Assembly: GCA_035301985.1 (NCBI GenBank)
Contig: DATGTE010000028.1
Location: 124,001 to 188,000, forward strand
Direction: 5' to 3'
Origin: DASUXY01 sp035301985
GTDB taxonomy: Bacteria > Bacillota > Bacilli > Bacillales > Amphibacillaceae
Length of the DNA stretch: 64,000 nt
The stretch's first letter is position 1; each line of letters starts with the position of its first letter. Under the pieces are notes generated by a model. It was not told the origin of the DNA. It saw nothing but the letters and a program-made list of their open reading frames with translations, and searched no databases. The translations under genes and the position numbers were made by a program. Positions 9,309 through 17,243 of this stretch are shown in pieces.

Positions 9309-9333
9309 AGACCCCAATAGATCGGGTCTTTTA
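9308..9333 (+). terminator. Rho-independent terminator of phoH
   Basis: AAGACCC pairs with GGGTCTT, followed by TTT. The stem starts at the last base of the phoH stop codon. Since phoH is normally co-transcribed with pgpH, this terminator suggests the island insertion has split the operon. Confidence 0.75.
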
Positions 9334-9350
9334 TCTATTTCATACAAGTG

Positions 9351-9565
9351 CTAAAATAGTGCCAAAGATGTATTTTCTTCTATTCGCTCTAAGTCTTCAA
9401 TTTCATAATCACCAAAAGATAAATAATTGCGTAACTTTCAATAATACTCCACCGAAACGATTTCCTTTCCATCGCCCTACTGACCCGATTAACCCAGTAT
9501 CTAAAACGGTTGTTTTATATTGTTCTTCATAATTTTGAATCACTTTATCTAAACTTTACATGATT
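9351..9565 (-). pseudogene. Relic of an unidentified small protein
   Basis: On the minus strand two frames join into a plausible protein tail: a stretch reading LDKVIQNYEEQYKTTVLD then GRWKGNRFGGVLLKV, followed after a frame change by LSFGDYEIEDLERIEENTS and a stop at 9351. The amino-acid pattern looks like real coding sequence broken by an indel. I do not recognise the family. It could be the end of another toxin or immunity gene of the island, which is a guess. Confidence 0.35.
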
Positions 9566-9578
9566 ATTTTTTAGTCAA

Positions 9579-10807
9579 GTCCACAATTCTGTGTAAAATT
9601 AAATACAATGTTTTTAACCATAGATATTGTTATTTAAATTTTGTATTTGGGAAGGTGCGAACAATTTTTTCTCGCTTATGAACTTCTTGATTTAAACGTT
9701 CAATAACATTCGTGCTTTTCAATCTTGAGTGTCCTTTCGCAACAACTGTATATTGAAAAGCATCTTCAAATCCATCATGAAGAATTTCACAAGCTTTTTC
9801 GTATCGTTTATTATCACTGAATTTATCAATAAGTTCGTTTTTGGCATTACGAGCTCACTCGATATCTGTATAGTGAAAGATAGCCTTAACAGCTTCTCTG
9901 AAGGTTTTAGAATCTTTTTTAGGAACATAGTTAAGTACGTTTCTCATAAAGTGTACTTGACATCTTTGCCATGATACACCAGTGAATGATTCACGAATAG
10001 CTGATACTAAACCTTTATGAGAATCTGAAACAACCAGCTTAGTACCTTTTAGGTCACGATTTTTTAGGTGTTCGAAAAAGTTAGACCGAGTTAATTCACT
10101 TTCACCATCTTGAATTAGAAAACCAATAATTTCTCTGTATCTATATTCGTTGATTCCGATAGCGATATGACAACTTTTTGAGACAGCTCTGTTGTCTTCT
10201 CTAACTTTGATATAAAGTACATCAGTAACTATGTAAGGAAACTCCTTTCCGAAAGCGAACGATCACGCCATTCTTTAACCATTGGATCAAGTTCTGCGGT
10301 CAATTTAGAAACAAAGGATTTAGATACAGATGTACCACAGAGCTGTTCAACTATATGCGAGACTTTACGTGTTGAAACTCCAGAAATGTACATTTCAAGC
10401 ATGGAAGCAAGTAATGCTTTTTCGTTTCTTTGGTAACGTTCAAATAATGTTGGAGAGAATTTTCCATCACGTGTTCTTGGAACTTTTAATTCTAACGTAC
10501 CAATTCGAGTCGTCCAATTTCTTTCGTAATATCCACTACGTTGACTCGTCCGACTATTACACATTCACTTGCATTAATGTACTGAGTCCCTTGTTCTTCC
10601 ATTAACTGATTAAAAACAGTTGTTAGAATAGTTTTTGACATATCATCTTTTACAGACTGATGAATTAGATTTTGTATTTCAGAAGATTTCAATGTAAAAT
10701 ATAGGTGGGTCATCTTGATCTGCCTCCATATACAAGTTTTTGTGGTTAAAAACATTGTACATTAAAGGCAGTCAGATGGCCTATTCTTTTTACACAATTA
10801 TATGGAC
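9579..10807 (-). mobile_element. Decayed IS256-family insertion sequence
   Basis: The element is about 1.23 kb, the usual size for this family. Its ends are an imperfect 20-bp inverted repeat: left 9579-9598 and right 10788-10807, matching at 15 of 20 positions, including outer GTCCA/TGGAC and inner TGTGTAAAA. The transposase inside is broken. No clear target-site duplication was seen by eye. Confidence 0.7.
9630..10713 (-). pseudogene. IS256-family (mutator) transposase, frameshifted
   Basis: A DDE transposase of the mutator type read from 10713 down to 9630 in at least three pieces. The first piece (MTHLYFTLKSSEIQNLI) breaks near a TGTGT repeat at about 10560. The second carries the family signature GYYERNWTTRIGTLELKVPRT and ends at 10229, where one A missing from an A run shifts the frame. 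The third contains VSDSHKGLVSAI and VSWQRCQVHFMRN, an in-frame stop (ESARN region, about 9855), and ends prematurely in HKREKIVRTFPN. Multiple lesions show it is dead. It is probably a late insertion into the island rather than its original mobility gene. Confidence 0.85.
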
Positions 10808-10839
10808 TCTATCGATAAACCACAGGAAGGATTAAATAG

Positions 10840-11229
10840 ATGAATAAAAAATGGGTGTTGCTTGTCATTGGTTTGTTATTAGTCGTTGGAATAGGGGGGG
10901 AAAGTATATATGGATAAAAAGGAAGAAAGAAAAGAAGCTGAGAAAATTGAAGCAGAGAGAATGTCTGTCGAAGCATTGAAGAATACATTTGCAGATATCA
11001 AGTCTGTAGAATTTGAAAAAAGTAGATATAATGTAATGACAGGTTACTATGGCATGAATGTTAAGATGACTAATATCAAAGGAGAATGCGTCAGTTTTGG
11101 TTTTATGTTCGCACCTAATCACCCCGATGAAATTGATGGTTGGGGAGTTAAAGATAAAGAAAATGTTCAAAAAGAAGGAAAAACCCAAGGTCAAGTTATT
11201 TATACTAACGGAAGTGAGGAGGAAATGTA
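10840..11229 (+). pseudogene. Orphan immunity-type membrane protein, frameshifted at a G7 run
   Basis: The ATG at 10840 (after CAGGAAGG) begins a membrane anchor MNKKWVLLVIGLLLVVGIGG that nearly repeats the N-terminus of the intact paralogue at 11759. A run of seven G (10894-10900) throws it out of frame and it stops at TGA/TAA 13 bases on. With six G the frame would continue through YMDKKEERKEAEK into the 106-codon frame 10910-11229. That frame also has its own ATG at 10910, with the G run at ribosome-binding-site distance, so an anchorless protein might still be made. The body resembles the 11759 product in layout. The gene ends just before the truncated toxin copy. The lesion could be real decay, phase variation or a sequencing error. 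Confidence 0.6.
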
Positions 11230-11493
11230 ATGGCTACAGAAGATTCACTTATGACATTGAGTGGTCAAGTTTATAGGTTAGATTCGCAAAGTGAAGATTA
11301 TGATCCTGGTTTAAAAGTAGATGAGATACAAAAATTTGCAGGAGTCGAATACAAAATCCTCAAAGTAGAAGACAACACGACCAACGGTATGCAAGCAATG
11401 GCTGTTGCACCAGTCAAGAGTGGAAAAGTTGATACTCCTGAAGTTGTCATTGCTTTTGCGGGGACAAATCTTTATGGTCTATTATCCACGTAA
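11230..11493 (+). pseudogene. Truncated copy of the lipase toxin (N-terminal 87 codons)
   Basis: The ATG overlaps the preceding stop region and follows GGAGGAAATG. The 87-codon frame aligns with the first 80 residues of the intact toxin at 12175: the block LKVEDNTTNGMQAMAVAPVK and EVVIAFAGTN are shared almost exactly. Immediately after FAGTN the sequence diverges (LYGLLST, stop), removing the catalytic serine region and the whole helical half. It is non-functional as a lipase. This looks like the remains of a former second toxin-immunity pair or of a recombination between two copies. Confidence 0.75.
11359..11470 (+). repeat. Direct repeat copy 1 (112 bp, shared with the intact toxin)
   Basis: This block matches 12304-12415 with four mismatches in 112 bases by eye. 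Homology ends abruptly after GGGACAAATC, which marks the truncation point of the upstream toxin copy. Confidence 0.9.
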
Positions 11494-11607
11494 TTTTCCT
11501 CACAATGTATAGACATAACTTCAAAATACCAATATTTCCTTACTAAGACTTTTATACCAATTATTTAAATGGTTGAAAATATCCATAAGAATTAACTGAA
11601 TTTATGC

Positions 11608-11613
11608 TATAAT
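11608..11613 (+). promoter_or_regulatory. Extended -10 promoter element for the toxin-immunity operon
   Basis: TATAAT preceded by TATGC (extended -10) lies about 145 bases before the immunity gene. No good -35 is seen at 17-base spacing. Between it and the gene is an imperfect stem (GTGAAATCC at 11688 with GGATTTCA at 11721) without a T run, which could be an mRNA structure. Confidence 0.45.
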
Positions 11614-11758
11614 ACCGTCAAATGATGTATCTTAATAAAGTGAAAGTTGGCGATTTTCTGATTAACTAGATGAATAGAATGAGAGGTGTGAAATCCATTT
11701 TTAGCTGGAAGTATCCATCGGGATTTCATGTGCATCAATCATAGAGAGGGTTACATAT

Positions 11759-12175
11759 ATGAAGAAAAAATGGGTGTTTGTTGTAATCGGTTTATTATTA
11801 ATTGTTGGAATGATAGGAGCGGGAGGGAAAGTTTATATGGATAATCAAAGAGATAAAAATGAAATCAATGTGGAAAATGAAAGAATACAGATAGCTCAAA
11901 AGAAAATAGCTTTATATTTAATTCGAAATTATGAAGATGTAGAAAAGATTGAGTTTCGTAAATTTAATGAAATGAAGGGGATTGGATATACTTCATGGAG
12001 TGTTTCCGTTGATGTAAACAAGGATAATACTATTAGTTTTTCAATGAATGATTTATCTAAAGTAGAAGATGCAACTATCAGGTATAACCCTAAATCATTC
12101 AGTTTAAAGAAAAATGATGAAGACTTAACTAAAAATTTAGATGAAGTGCAAATAATCTATTGGGAGGGCGAGTAA
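11759..12175 (+). CDS. Membrane-anchored probable immunity protein of the lipase toxin
   Basis: 138 residues. An N-terminal signal anchor (about 4-24, WVFVVIGLLLIVGMIGAGG) without a lipobox cysteine is followed by a soluble domain of about 110 residues, which should face outward. The domain begins with a long helix (RDKNEINVENERIQIAQKKIA) and continues as alternating beta strands (YTSWSVSVDVN, NTISFSMND). This layout resembles the small cystatin-like surface proteins (DUF1433/DUF4467 type) encoded beside lipase toxins in staphylococci; that resemblance is by pattern, not by search. It overlaps the toxin start by one base, as expected for an immunity gene co-expressed with its toxin. An outward-facing anchor would suit protection against a lipase acting on the membrane surface. 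Confidence 0.6.
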   Translation: MKKKWVFVVIGLLLIVGMIGAGGKVYMDNQRDKNEINVENERIQIAQKKIALYLIRNYEDVEKIEFRKFNEMKGIGYTSWSVSVDVNKDNTISFSMNDLSKVEDATIRYNPKSFSLKKNDEDLTKNLDEVQIIYWEGE

Positions 12176-13449
12176 TGACACCTGAACAAGACTTTAAAAT
12201 ACTGGCTAGTGAAGCTTATCAGGTAGACGTTCAAAAAAGTGGGGAACCTTGGATAACAGGTGATATTCTTGAAAATAAAAACTTATCTCATTCTTATGAA
12301 GTTCTCAAAGTCGAAGACAACACGACCAACGGTATGCAGGCAATGGCTGTTGCACCAGTCAAGAATGGAAAAGTTGATACTTCTGAAGTTGTCATTGCTT
12401 TTGCGGGGACAAATCCGAAAGATTCGCTAGATATCATGACTGATATTCAAACAGTAGGTCTTGGAAGTAAAATACTAGTTCCAGAGGGTCAAGAATTAGA
12501 TCTTAGCAAGCATGGTGAGTTAGATGAATTAGGAATTCCCAAGTCCATTGAATATGTTGAAGGGCAAGTTATGTCAGCGGAAAAATTTGTGAACGAGCTT
12601 GAAAAGGATTATCCAAATGCAATGATGACAACAACAGGTCATTCTTTGGGAGAATACATAGCATTATACATAGCTGCAGAGAAAGGTCTGAAAAATATCG
12701 GGTTTAATGGTCCTGACCCTTACAATATCTTATCACCAGAAGCGAAGCGATGGGTGGAGGAAAACCCTGGGATGCTAATCAACTATAGTAACAAATATGA
12801 TAAGATTGGGAATGTAAATGGGGATGAAACCGGATCAAGAATCTTAGTTGATATGGATATGGGGAATAAATTATCGGATACCTTGAAATTCCATAATTTG
12901 GACACGTGGAAATTTGATAAAGACGGTAATCTGTATATTAGTGATACTTACGAGAATAGGGAAGCACGTCAGATTCGAGCGGAAAAGAAAATGTATCAAA
13001 AAATGGCTGAATTATCAATACTTGCGAACAATCTAAATGCAAGTGATGGTGGATTATCGTCTAATGAGGAAATATTTCTAGATAATGTGCAGGCGTTGTT
13101 AACGGTAGATTTTATTTCTCAATCAATGAAAATTGGATTAGAATCTGTCATAAACATTTATAAAGATGCCATTACAGAAGCAGAGGAAATCTGGGAAAAT
13201 GGTATTGAACTAGCACAATCCATCGGTACAGAATTAAGTTATGATGAAATTCTAAATGCTTTAGAGGCGAGAGGAGTGACAAAATACTCCGTTGTATGCG
13301 AACCTACCGCTTATTACCGAGAAAAAATAACTAAAGCCTTAAGAATCGGGGAAGACTTTGAACGTCTTGCAACGGAAATAAAAGCAAATATTGATGAGTT
13401 AGAGCAGACTGATAAAGATTTAGCAAATCAAATTCAACAAGGAGCATGA
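12175..13449 (+). CDS. Class-3 lipase toxin with C-terminal helical (reverse LXG) domain, TslA-like
   Basis: 424 residues from the ATG at 12175, which overlaps the upstream TAA and follows GGGAGGGCG. Residues about 40-245 form an alpha/beta hydrolase of the lipase-3 type: FAGTN (77-80 region), nucleophile elbow TGHSLGEY with Ser157, Asp209 in NKYDKIGN and His240 in FHNLDTW, a complete triad. Residues about 262-424 are helical and rich in Glu, Lys and Ala. No Sec signal peptide is present. An N-terminal enzyme with a C-terminal helical targeting region, followed by two small helical proteins, is the arrangement of the S. aureus type VII-secreted phospholipase toxin TslA. I infer an antibacterial T7SS effector. 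Alternative: an intracellular esterase of unknown role. The T7SS machinery is not in the window. Confidence 0.7.
   Translation: MTPEQDFKILASEAYQVDVQKSGEPWITGDILENKNLSHSYEVLKVEDNTTNGMQAMAVAPVKNGKVDTSEVVIAFAGTNPKDSLDIMTDIQTVGLGSKILVPEGQELDLSKHGELDELGIPKSIEYVEGQVMSAEKFVNELEKDYPNAMMTTTGHSLGEYIALYIAAEKGLKNIGFNGPDPYNILSPEAKRWVEENPGMLINYSNKYDKIGNVNGDETGSRILVDMDMGNKLSDTLKFHNLDTWKFDKDGNLYISDTYENREARQIRAEKKMYQKMAELSILANNLNASDGGLSSNEEIFLDNVQALLTVDFISQSMKIGLESVINIYKDAITEAEEIWENGIELAQSIGTELSYDEILNALEARGVTKYSVVCEPTAYYREKITKALRIGEDFERLATEIKANIDELEQTDKDLANQIQQGA
12304..12415 (+). repeat. Direct repeat copy 2 (112 bp, inside the intact toxin gene)
   Basis: The partner of 11359-11470. Near identity at DNA level, while the flanking toxin N-termini differ, points to recent duplication, gene conversion or selection on this segment. 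Confidence 0.9.
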
Positions 13450-13453
13450 GCCA

Positions 13454-13771
13454 TTGGAGAAACAAGAAACACTAGAAAAAGAATATCGCACAAAAAGAAG
13501 AGTTTATGAGGAACAAGAAGAGGATCTTTTCATACAAAGGGATAAAGCAATATCCATAATAGATGAAGTTCAAGATAGAAGTCATTATTATTTAAAAGAC
13601 ATTGTTCCAGAACATGACATACTTATGCGTGGATTTCGACAGACGGAGAAGCTGAGAGAAGATCTAATTGACTCAACCAAAGAGGAACTTAAGAGGTTAT
13701 CAAGAAAAATAGAAAGATTAGACGAAAATTACTATAGGAAATTACGAAAACTTAATGAAAGTGAAAAATAA
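13454..13771 (+). CDS. Small helical T7SS effector partner (DUF3958-like, TlaA-type)
   Basis: 105 residues, start TTG at 13454 after AAGGAG, four bases beyond the toxin stop. Almost entirely charged alpha-helix predicted from heptad-like Glu/Lys/Arg spacing, with a central break (IVPEHDILMRGF) giving a helix-turn-helix hairpin. The second helix ends in RLDENYYRKLRKL, the kind of YY-x-RKL pattern seen in DUF3958 proteins next to LXG or lipase effectors. By analogy it should bind the toxin's helical half and help present it to the type VII machine. Family assignment is by eye and should be checked. Confidence 0.55.
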   Translation: MEKQETLEKEYRTKRRVYEEQEEDLFIQRDKAISIIDEVQDRSHYYLKDIVPEHDILMRGFRQTEKLREDLIDSTKEELKRLSRKIERLDENYYRKLRKLNESEK

Positions 13772-13785
13772 AGGAGAATCTTATC

Positions 13786-14043
13786 GTGTTGATAATAGAT
13801 TTTAAGAAAATAAAGAAAGCAGCGGAGACATTGTGGATTGAAAATGTAGTATCTGACATAATAGTTTCTCAAGTGGAGAATAATTATCAAAAAACAAAAG
13901 CAGCCGCTTCAGAGGAAGGATCTTCTATAAAAGAAAGATTGAATAATCATTCTGAAAACTTAACAAACTCAGTGAAGGGTAAGTTTGGAAAACGAGTTAG
14001 AGAGACAATTAAGATTGAGGCAAAAAAGATGGATGAGCTTTAA
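13786..14043 (+). CDS. Small helical T7SS effector partner (TIGR04197/DUF5344-like, TlaB-type)
   Basis: 85 residues, start GTG at 13786 (or the adjacent TTG at 13789) behind AAAGGAG. A short helical protein with a polar Ala/Ser/Asn-rich middle (NNYQKTKAAASEE) and an amphipathic C-terminal helix, as in WXG100-like partner proteins of about 85-100 residues. It is the last gene of the four-gene unit. In known effector loci two such small proteins form the targeting complex with the LXG region. No WxG motif is visible, so the assignment leans on context. Confidence 0.5.
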   Translation: MLIIDFKKIKKAAETLWIENVVSDIIVSQVENNYQKTKAAASEEGSSIKERLNNHSENLTNSVKGKFGKRVRETIKIEAKKMDEL

Positions 14044-14494
14044 TATTGAAAGAAAAAGTTTATTTTTAAAAACACATGAGAGCGACTTAGAAACTACTGA
14101 AAACATATTAGAAATATCATAAATACAGCAGATAGACATCATACAAAGTGAGATTGTATAATCACTAGTATATTAGTTTAGTCCAATGTACTCTTCTTCA
14201 GTTATTTTTCTATTAATAATTTTCTGTATTATAAGAATAACCTAATTTATCTTCTCTCCAAATACAGTCATGGAATGTCAACACTAAACTAAACAATATT
14301 TTTAAGGAATATAAACACTTTATGGTGTAGAATGAAAACCTCCTAACTAAAAGTAGAGTGCATAGTTTGTCACTTGACTTTGAGCTTCTACGGTCGTGAT
14401 TTGATTGCCAGGATACCAGCTTATTAAAAGCCATGCTGGCATTCCGAATAAGGCTATCACGCCCGCCACTCCAAGTAAAGTGGACGCATTGAAG
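14044..14494. other. AT-rich gap between the toxin module and an IS3 remnant
   Basis: About 450 bases without a credible gene. The right part (14340-14494) is the 3' non-coding end of the minus-strand IS3 remnant. No terminator hairpin is evident behind the last toxin-module gene. A 23-base stretch (14451-14473) recurs in inverted form at 16512-16534. Confidence 0.5.
14451..14473 (-). repeat. 23-base segment shared with 16512-16534 (inverted)
   Basis: The reverse complement begins TGGAGTGGCGGGCGTGATAG and matches 21 of 23 bases of the copy at 16512-16534. Both copies lie 22-30 bases beyond the stop of an IS3-type orfB, so it may be a conserved 3' part of these elements. Confidence 0.6.
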
Positions 14495-15187
14495 TTAGAT
14501 AGCGGTCTGTTCTAGCTGATACTGAAGCTTGTACTCCCTTGGTGTCAAATAGTCTAATGACTCATAAATGCGAATGTTATTAAACCAATTGACGTAATCA
14601 AACAGTTCGAGATCCAGCTCTTCCTGGCTAGAGAAAACTGTGCCGTTGACGAACTCTGTTTTAATCGTTTTAAAGGTTGCTTCAGCGACTGCGTTGTCAT
14701 ATGGTGTACCTTTGTTGCTTAATGATCTGTCGATACCAAATGTAGCTAATGCTTTATCAATTAATTGATTTTTAAACTCACTTCCACGGTCTGTATGGAA
14801 TAATTCAAGGTGATTTGAGTTGTATGGTACTGTCGCAAAGGCGCGTTGAACTAACGTTGTATCCTTATGTGGATCAGCGCTGTGACCAATGATTGCACGG
14901 TTGTGAAGATCAATCAGCACACAAATATAATGCCATTTTTGTCGTACTCGAACGTAGGTTAAATCACTTACAACTACTTTCAATGGCTGGTCCTGGGTAA
15001 ATGCACGGTTTAACACATTGCCGACGTCAGAATCATTTACGGTTGTCTTTCGGTTGTCTTTTTGGGCTTAAACTGGGCAATCGTATACTTAGAGACAAGT
15101 CCTTGGTCTTTCATAATTTTGCCGATGTGGCTGGACGATTTGTTTTTTGAATTCTTTTGAGAATGTTCTTCTTTTTCTTTTGGTCAT
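14495..15187 (-). pseudogene. IS3-family transposase remnant with internal deletion
   Basis: Reading leftward, an orfA start (MTKRKRRTFSKEFKKQIV, from 15187) is joined directly to a middle part of orfB (IGKIMKDQGLVSKYTIAQF in another frame) and then to a 173-codon integrase-core frame beginning at 15016. The core shows the retroviral-integrase signature: SDLTYVR with the first Asp, FHTDRGSEF with the second, and the Glu in DNAVAEATFKTIKTE. The deletion has removed most of orfA and the start of orfB, so the element is dead. It lies head to head with the second IS3 element. Confidence 0.85.
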
Positions 15188-15326
15188 GACTTACTCTCCT
15201 CCGACTTATTGTTGAGTTCAGTGTATATGACCTTAAAATATTTGTCTAACTAAGTGTAACCGATTCAAATTTCATGTACACATTTTAGTTAAATCTTTAA
15301 ACTAACATTTAAGGAGGATGTGTCCA

Positions 15327-15606
15327 ATGAAACACAAGAAAAATGGAATTCGTTATTCTGATGATTTTCGTCAAATGATTGTTGAATTGTATCGTTCCGG
15401 TCAAAAAGTTAAAGGTCTAAGTAGCGAATATGGCGTTTCCGATGTAACCATCTATTCATGGATTAAAAAAGATACAACCTGTTGAGCTTGTAGATGGTCC
15501 TACCATTACTCCAGAAGAATATGCCAAATTACAAAAACAAATACAAAAGTTAAAGGAAGAAAATGACATATTAAAAAAGGCTATGGCCATATCCGCAAAA
15601 AAGTAA
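15327..15606 (+). pseudogene. IS3-family orfA (HTH) with a frameshift
   Basis: ATG at 15327 after AAGGAGGATG. The first 45 residues are a typical IS3 orfA helix-turn-helix (RYSDDFRQMIVELYRSG, then VTIYSWIKK). At the six-A run 15465-15470 the frame breaks to a stop at 15485. With five A it continues through PVELVDGPTITPEEYAKL and a leucine-zipper-like helix to the stop at 15606. This is not the usual orfA-orfB programmed slip site, which lies at the orfA end. Confidence 0.8.
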
Positions 15607-15655
15607 ATGATGATAAAATCACTCAATTATTCATGACCAGAAAGATAATCATTCG

Positions 15656-16481
15656 ATGCAAATAATGCGTGAAGCACTTGATGTACCAAGGAGTACATAC
15701 TATCAGTCGCTTAACCAAACGATATCTAATCGCGAAAAGGAAAATATCGAATTAACCGATAAAATGATCGAAATACACCATGCAAGTAATAAACGGTATG
15801 GTGCACCAAAAATACATTTTCTTTTAAGGCAAGCCGGTTATACCGTTGGTATAAATCGTGTGCAACGTTTGATGAAAAAAGCAGGTGTTCGATCAATCGT
15901 TGTAAAGAAGTTTCGCCCAACACCAAGTAAAGAAAAGGTTATTGAGCGTGATAACTTATTAGAACGCGACTTCTCGACCAAAACAATCAATGAAAAATGG
16001 GTTGGCGATATTACCTACATCCATACACTTCGTGATGGTTGGTGCTATCTTGCATCGGTTATGGGTCTACATTTGAAAAAGATTGTTGGCTATTCGTTTG
16101 GTCATCAAATGACAACAGAATTGGTTATAAAAGCGCTAGAAAATGCATATTACATACAAAGGCCAGATGACAGATTAATCTTTCATTTAGATCTCGGTGC
16201 TCAGTATACAAGTGATGATTTTAAAAAAGGCTATAAAAAAGTTCAATATGATACATTCCTTTAGTTACAAGGGCAGCCCCTACGATAATGCTTGTATAGA
16301 ATCATTTCACGCTATTCTGAAGAAAGAAGAAATCAACCATGTTCGTTACCTGGACTTTGAATCGGCTCAGTTAGCCTTATTTCAGTATATAGAAGGTTGG
16401 TACAACCGTAAAAGAATACACGGAAGCATCGAATACCTAATACCACAAGAAATGGAAAATCTAGCTTTAATAGTGGCCTAG
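15656..16481 (+). pseudogene. IS3-family orfB transposase, frameshifted
   Basis: The integrase-type orfB begins MQIMREALDVPRSTYY and carries the HTH_21 region (HHASNKRYGAPKIH) and the catalytic core: WVGDITYI (Asp), FHLDLGAQYTS (Asp; HSDLG is usual) and, after a frame change, ESFHAILKKEE (Glu). The break is at a six-A run (16223-16228): with five A the frame reads DDFKKAIKKFNMI and joins the 3' part ending at 16481. So two one-base homopolymer changes inactivate this element. It belongs to a different IS3 subgroup from the minus-strand remnant. Confidence 0.85.
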
Positions 16482-16511
16482 CTTAAAAAGCGTTCACTGA
16501 ACGGTTTTACA

Positions 16512-16534
16512 TGGAGAGGCGGGCATGATAGCCT
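16512..16534 (+). repeat. 23-base segment, inverted partner of 14451-14473
   Basis: Begins TGGAGAGGCGGGCATGATAG; 21 of 23 bases match the reverse complement of 14451-14473. Confidence 0.6.
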
Positions 16535-16562
16535 GCACCGATAAAGCCATTGTAATTAAAGT

Positions 16563-17171
16563 TGTGGTTCAAATTTAGTAGGTAGTTACACAGCATATTC
16601 TAGAAAAGATGGTACTAAAGTAAGGAATAACTACTATAGATGCAGACTTAAATTGGATGGGAAGTGTGATACAAAACATTATTCTGTTTCAGAGAAACGA
16701 TTTGAGGAAGCATTCTTAGAAATAATCAAGAATTGGAACTTTGATTTCCTATTGAGTAAAATGGACGAGATAAAGCCACATCAATAACCTGAGGTGGAAT
16801 TTACTAAAGAAGATTATGAAGAAAAGCTAAAACGATTAGAGAATTTAAAACGTAAGTGGTAATATACTTGGGCTGAAGATTTAATCGATCATAAAGACTT
16901 TAAAAAAAGAATGGAAGAAATCAATGATGAAATTGAAGAAATAGAGCAGGAAATAAAAAAGTTAAAAGAAGGTTCAAAGGACACTAAAAAAATAACAAAA
17001 GAAGAAGTGGTTGCTCTTTTGAAAGATATTGAAAAGCAATGGTCTTATCTTGCCAAGGTAGAAAAAAAGAACCTCTTACAAGAAATCATAAAAGAAATTA
17101 AAATAAAGCGTCACAGTATCCCTAATAACCGAGAACACACCATAGAAATCAGCGATATTATCTTCAAATGA
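16563..17171 (+). pseudogene. 3' relic of a large serine recombinase
   Basis: The open pieces read as the C-terminal third of a phage or ICE-type large serine recombinase: a zinc-ribbon remnant (CGSNLVGSY, then YYRCRLKLDGKCDTKH), a helical segment, two in-frame stops near 16787 and 16861, and the long coiled coil that ends the protein (EEINDEIEEIEQEIKKLKEG to IEISDIIFK, stop at 17169). The catalytic and DNA-binding domains are gone, cut off near the 3' end of the IS3 element. Such genes sit next to the attachment site of the element they mobilise, so one end of the original island probably lay between here and pgpH. Confidence 0.8.
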
Positions 17172-17243
17172 TTGACAAATATTCCTATTAAAACATATTA
17201 TGTACTTACACATCCTTACTTAGTGGACAAGCGGGGTGAAAAA

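Noticed and set aside
15462..15472. Programmed ribosomal frameshift in IS3 orfA at an A6G run
   Set aside because: A -1 slip leads into a stop; the productive frame needs +1, and the site is far from the orfA end where IS3 elements frameshift. A one-base indel is simpler.
17172..17243. Upstream TTG start extending PgpH by 24 residues
   Set aside because: The extension is island sequence; the ATG at 17244 has a ribosome-binding site and gives the family's length.
9300..17243. Complete prophage or ICE
   Set aside because: No structural, replication or conjugation genes; only a recombinase relic, IS remnants and the toxin module.
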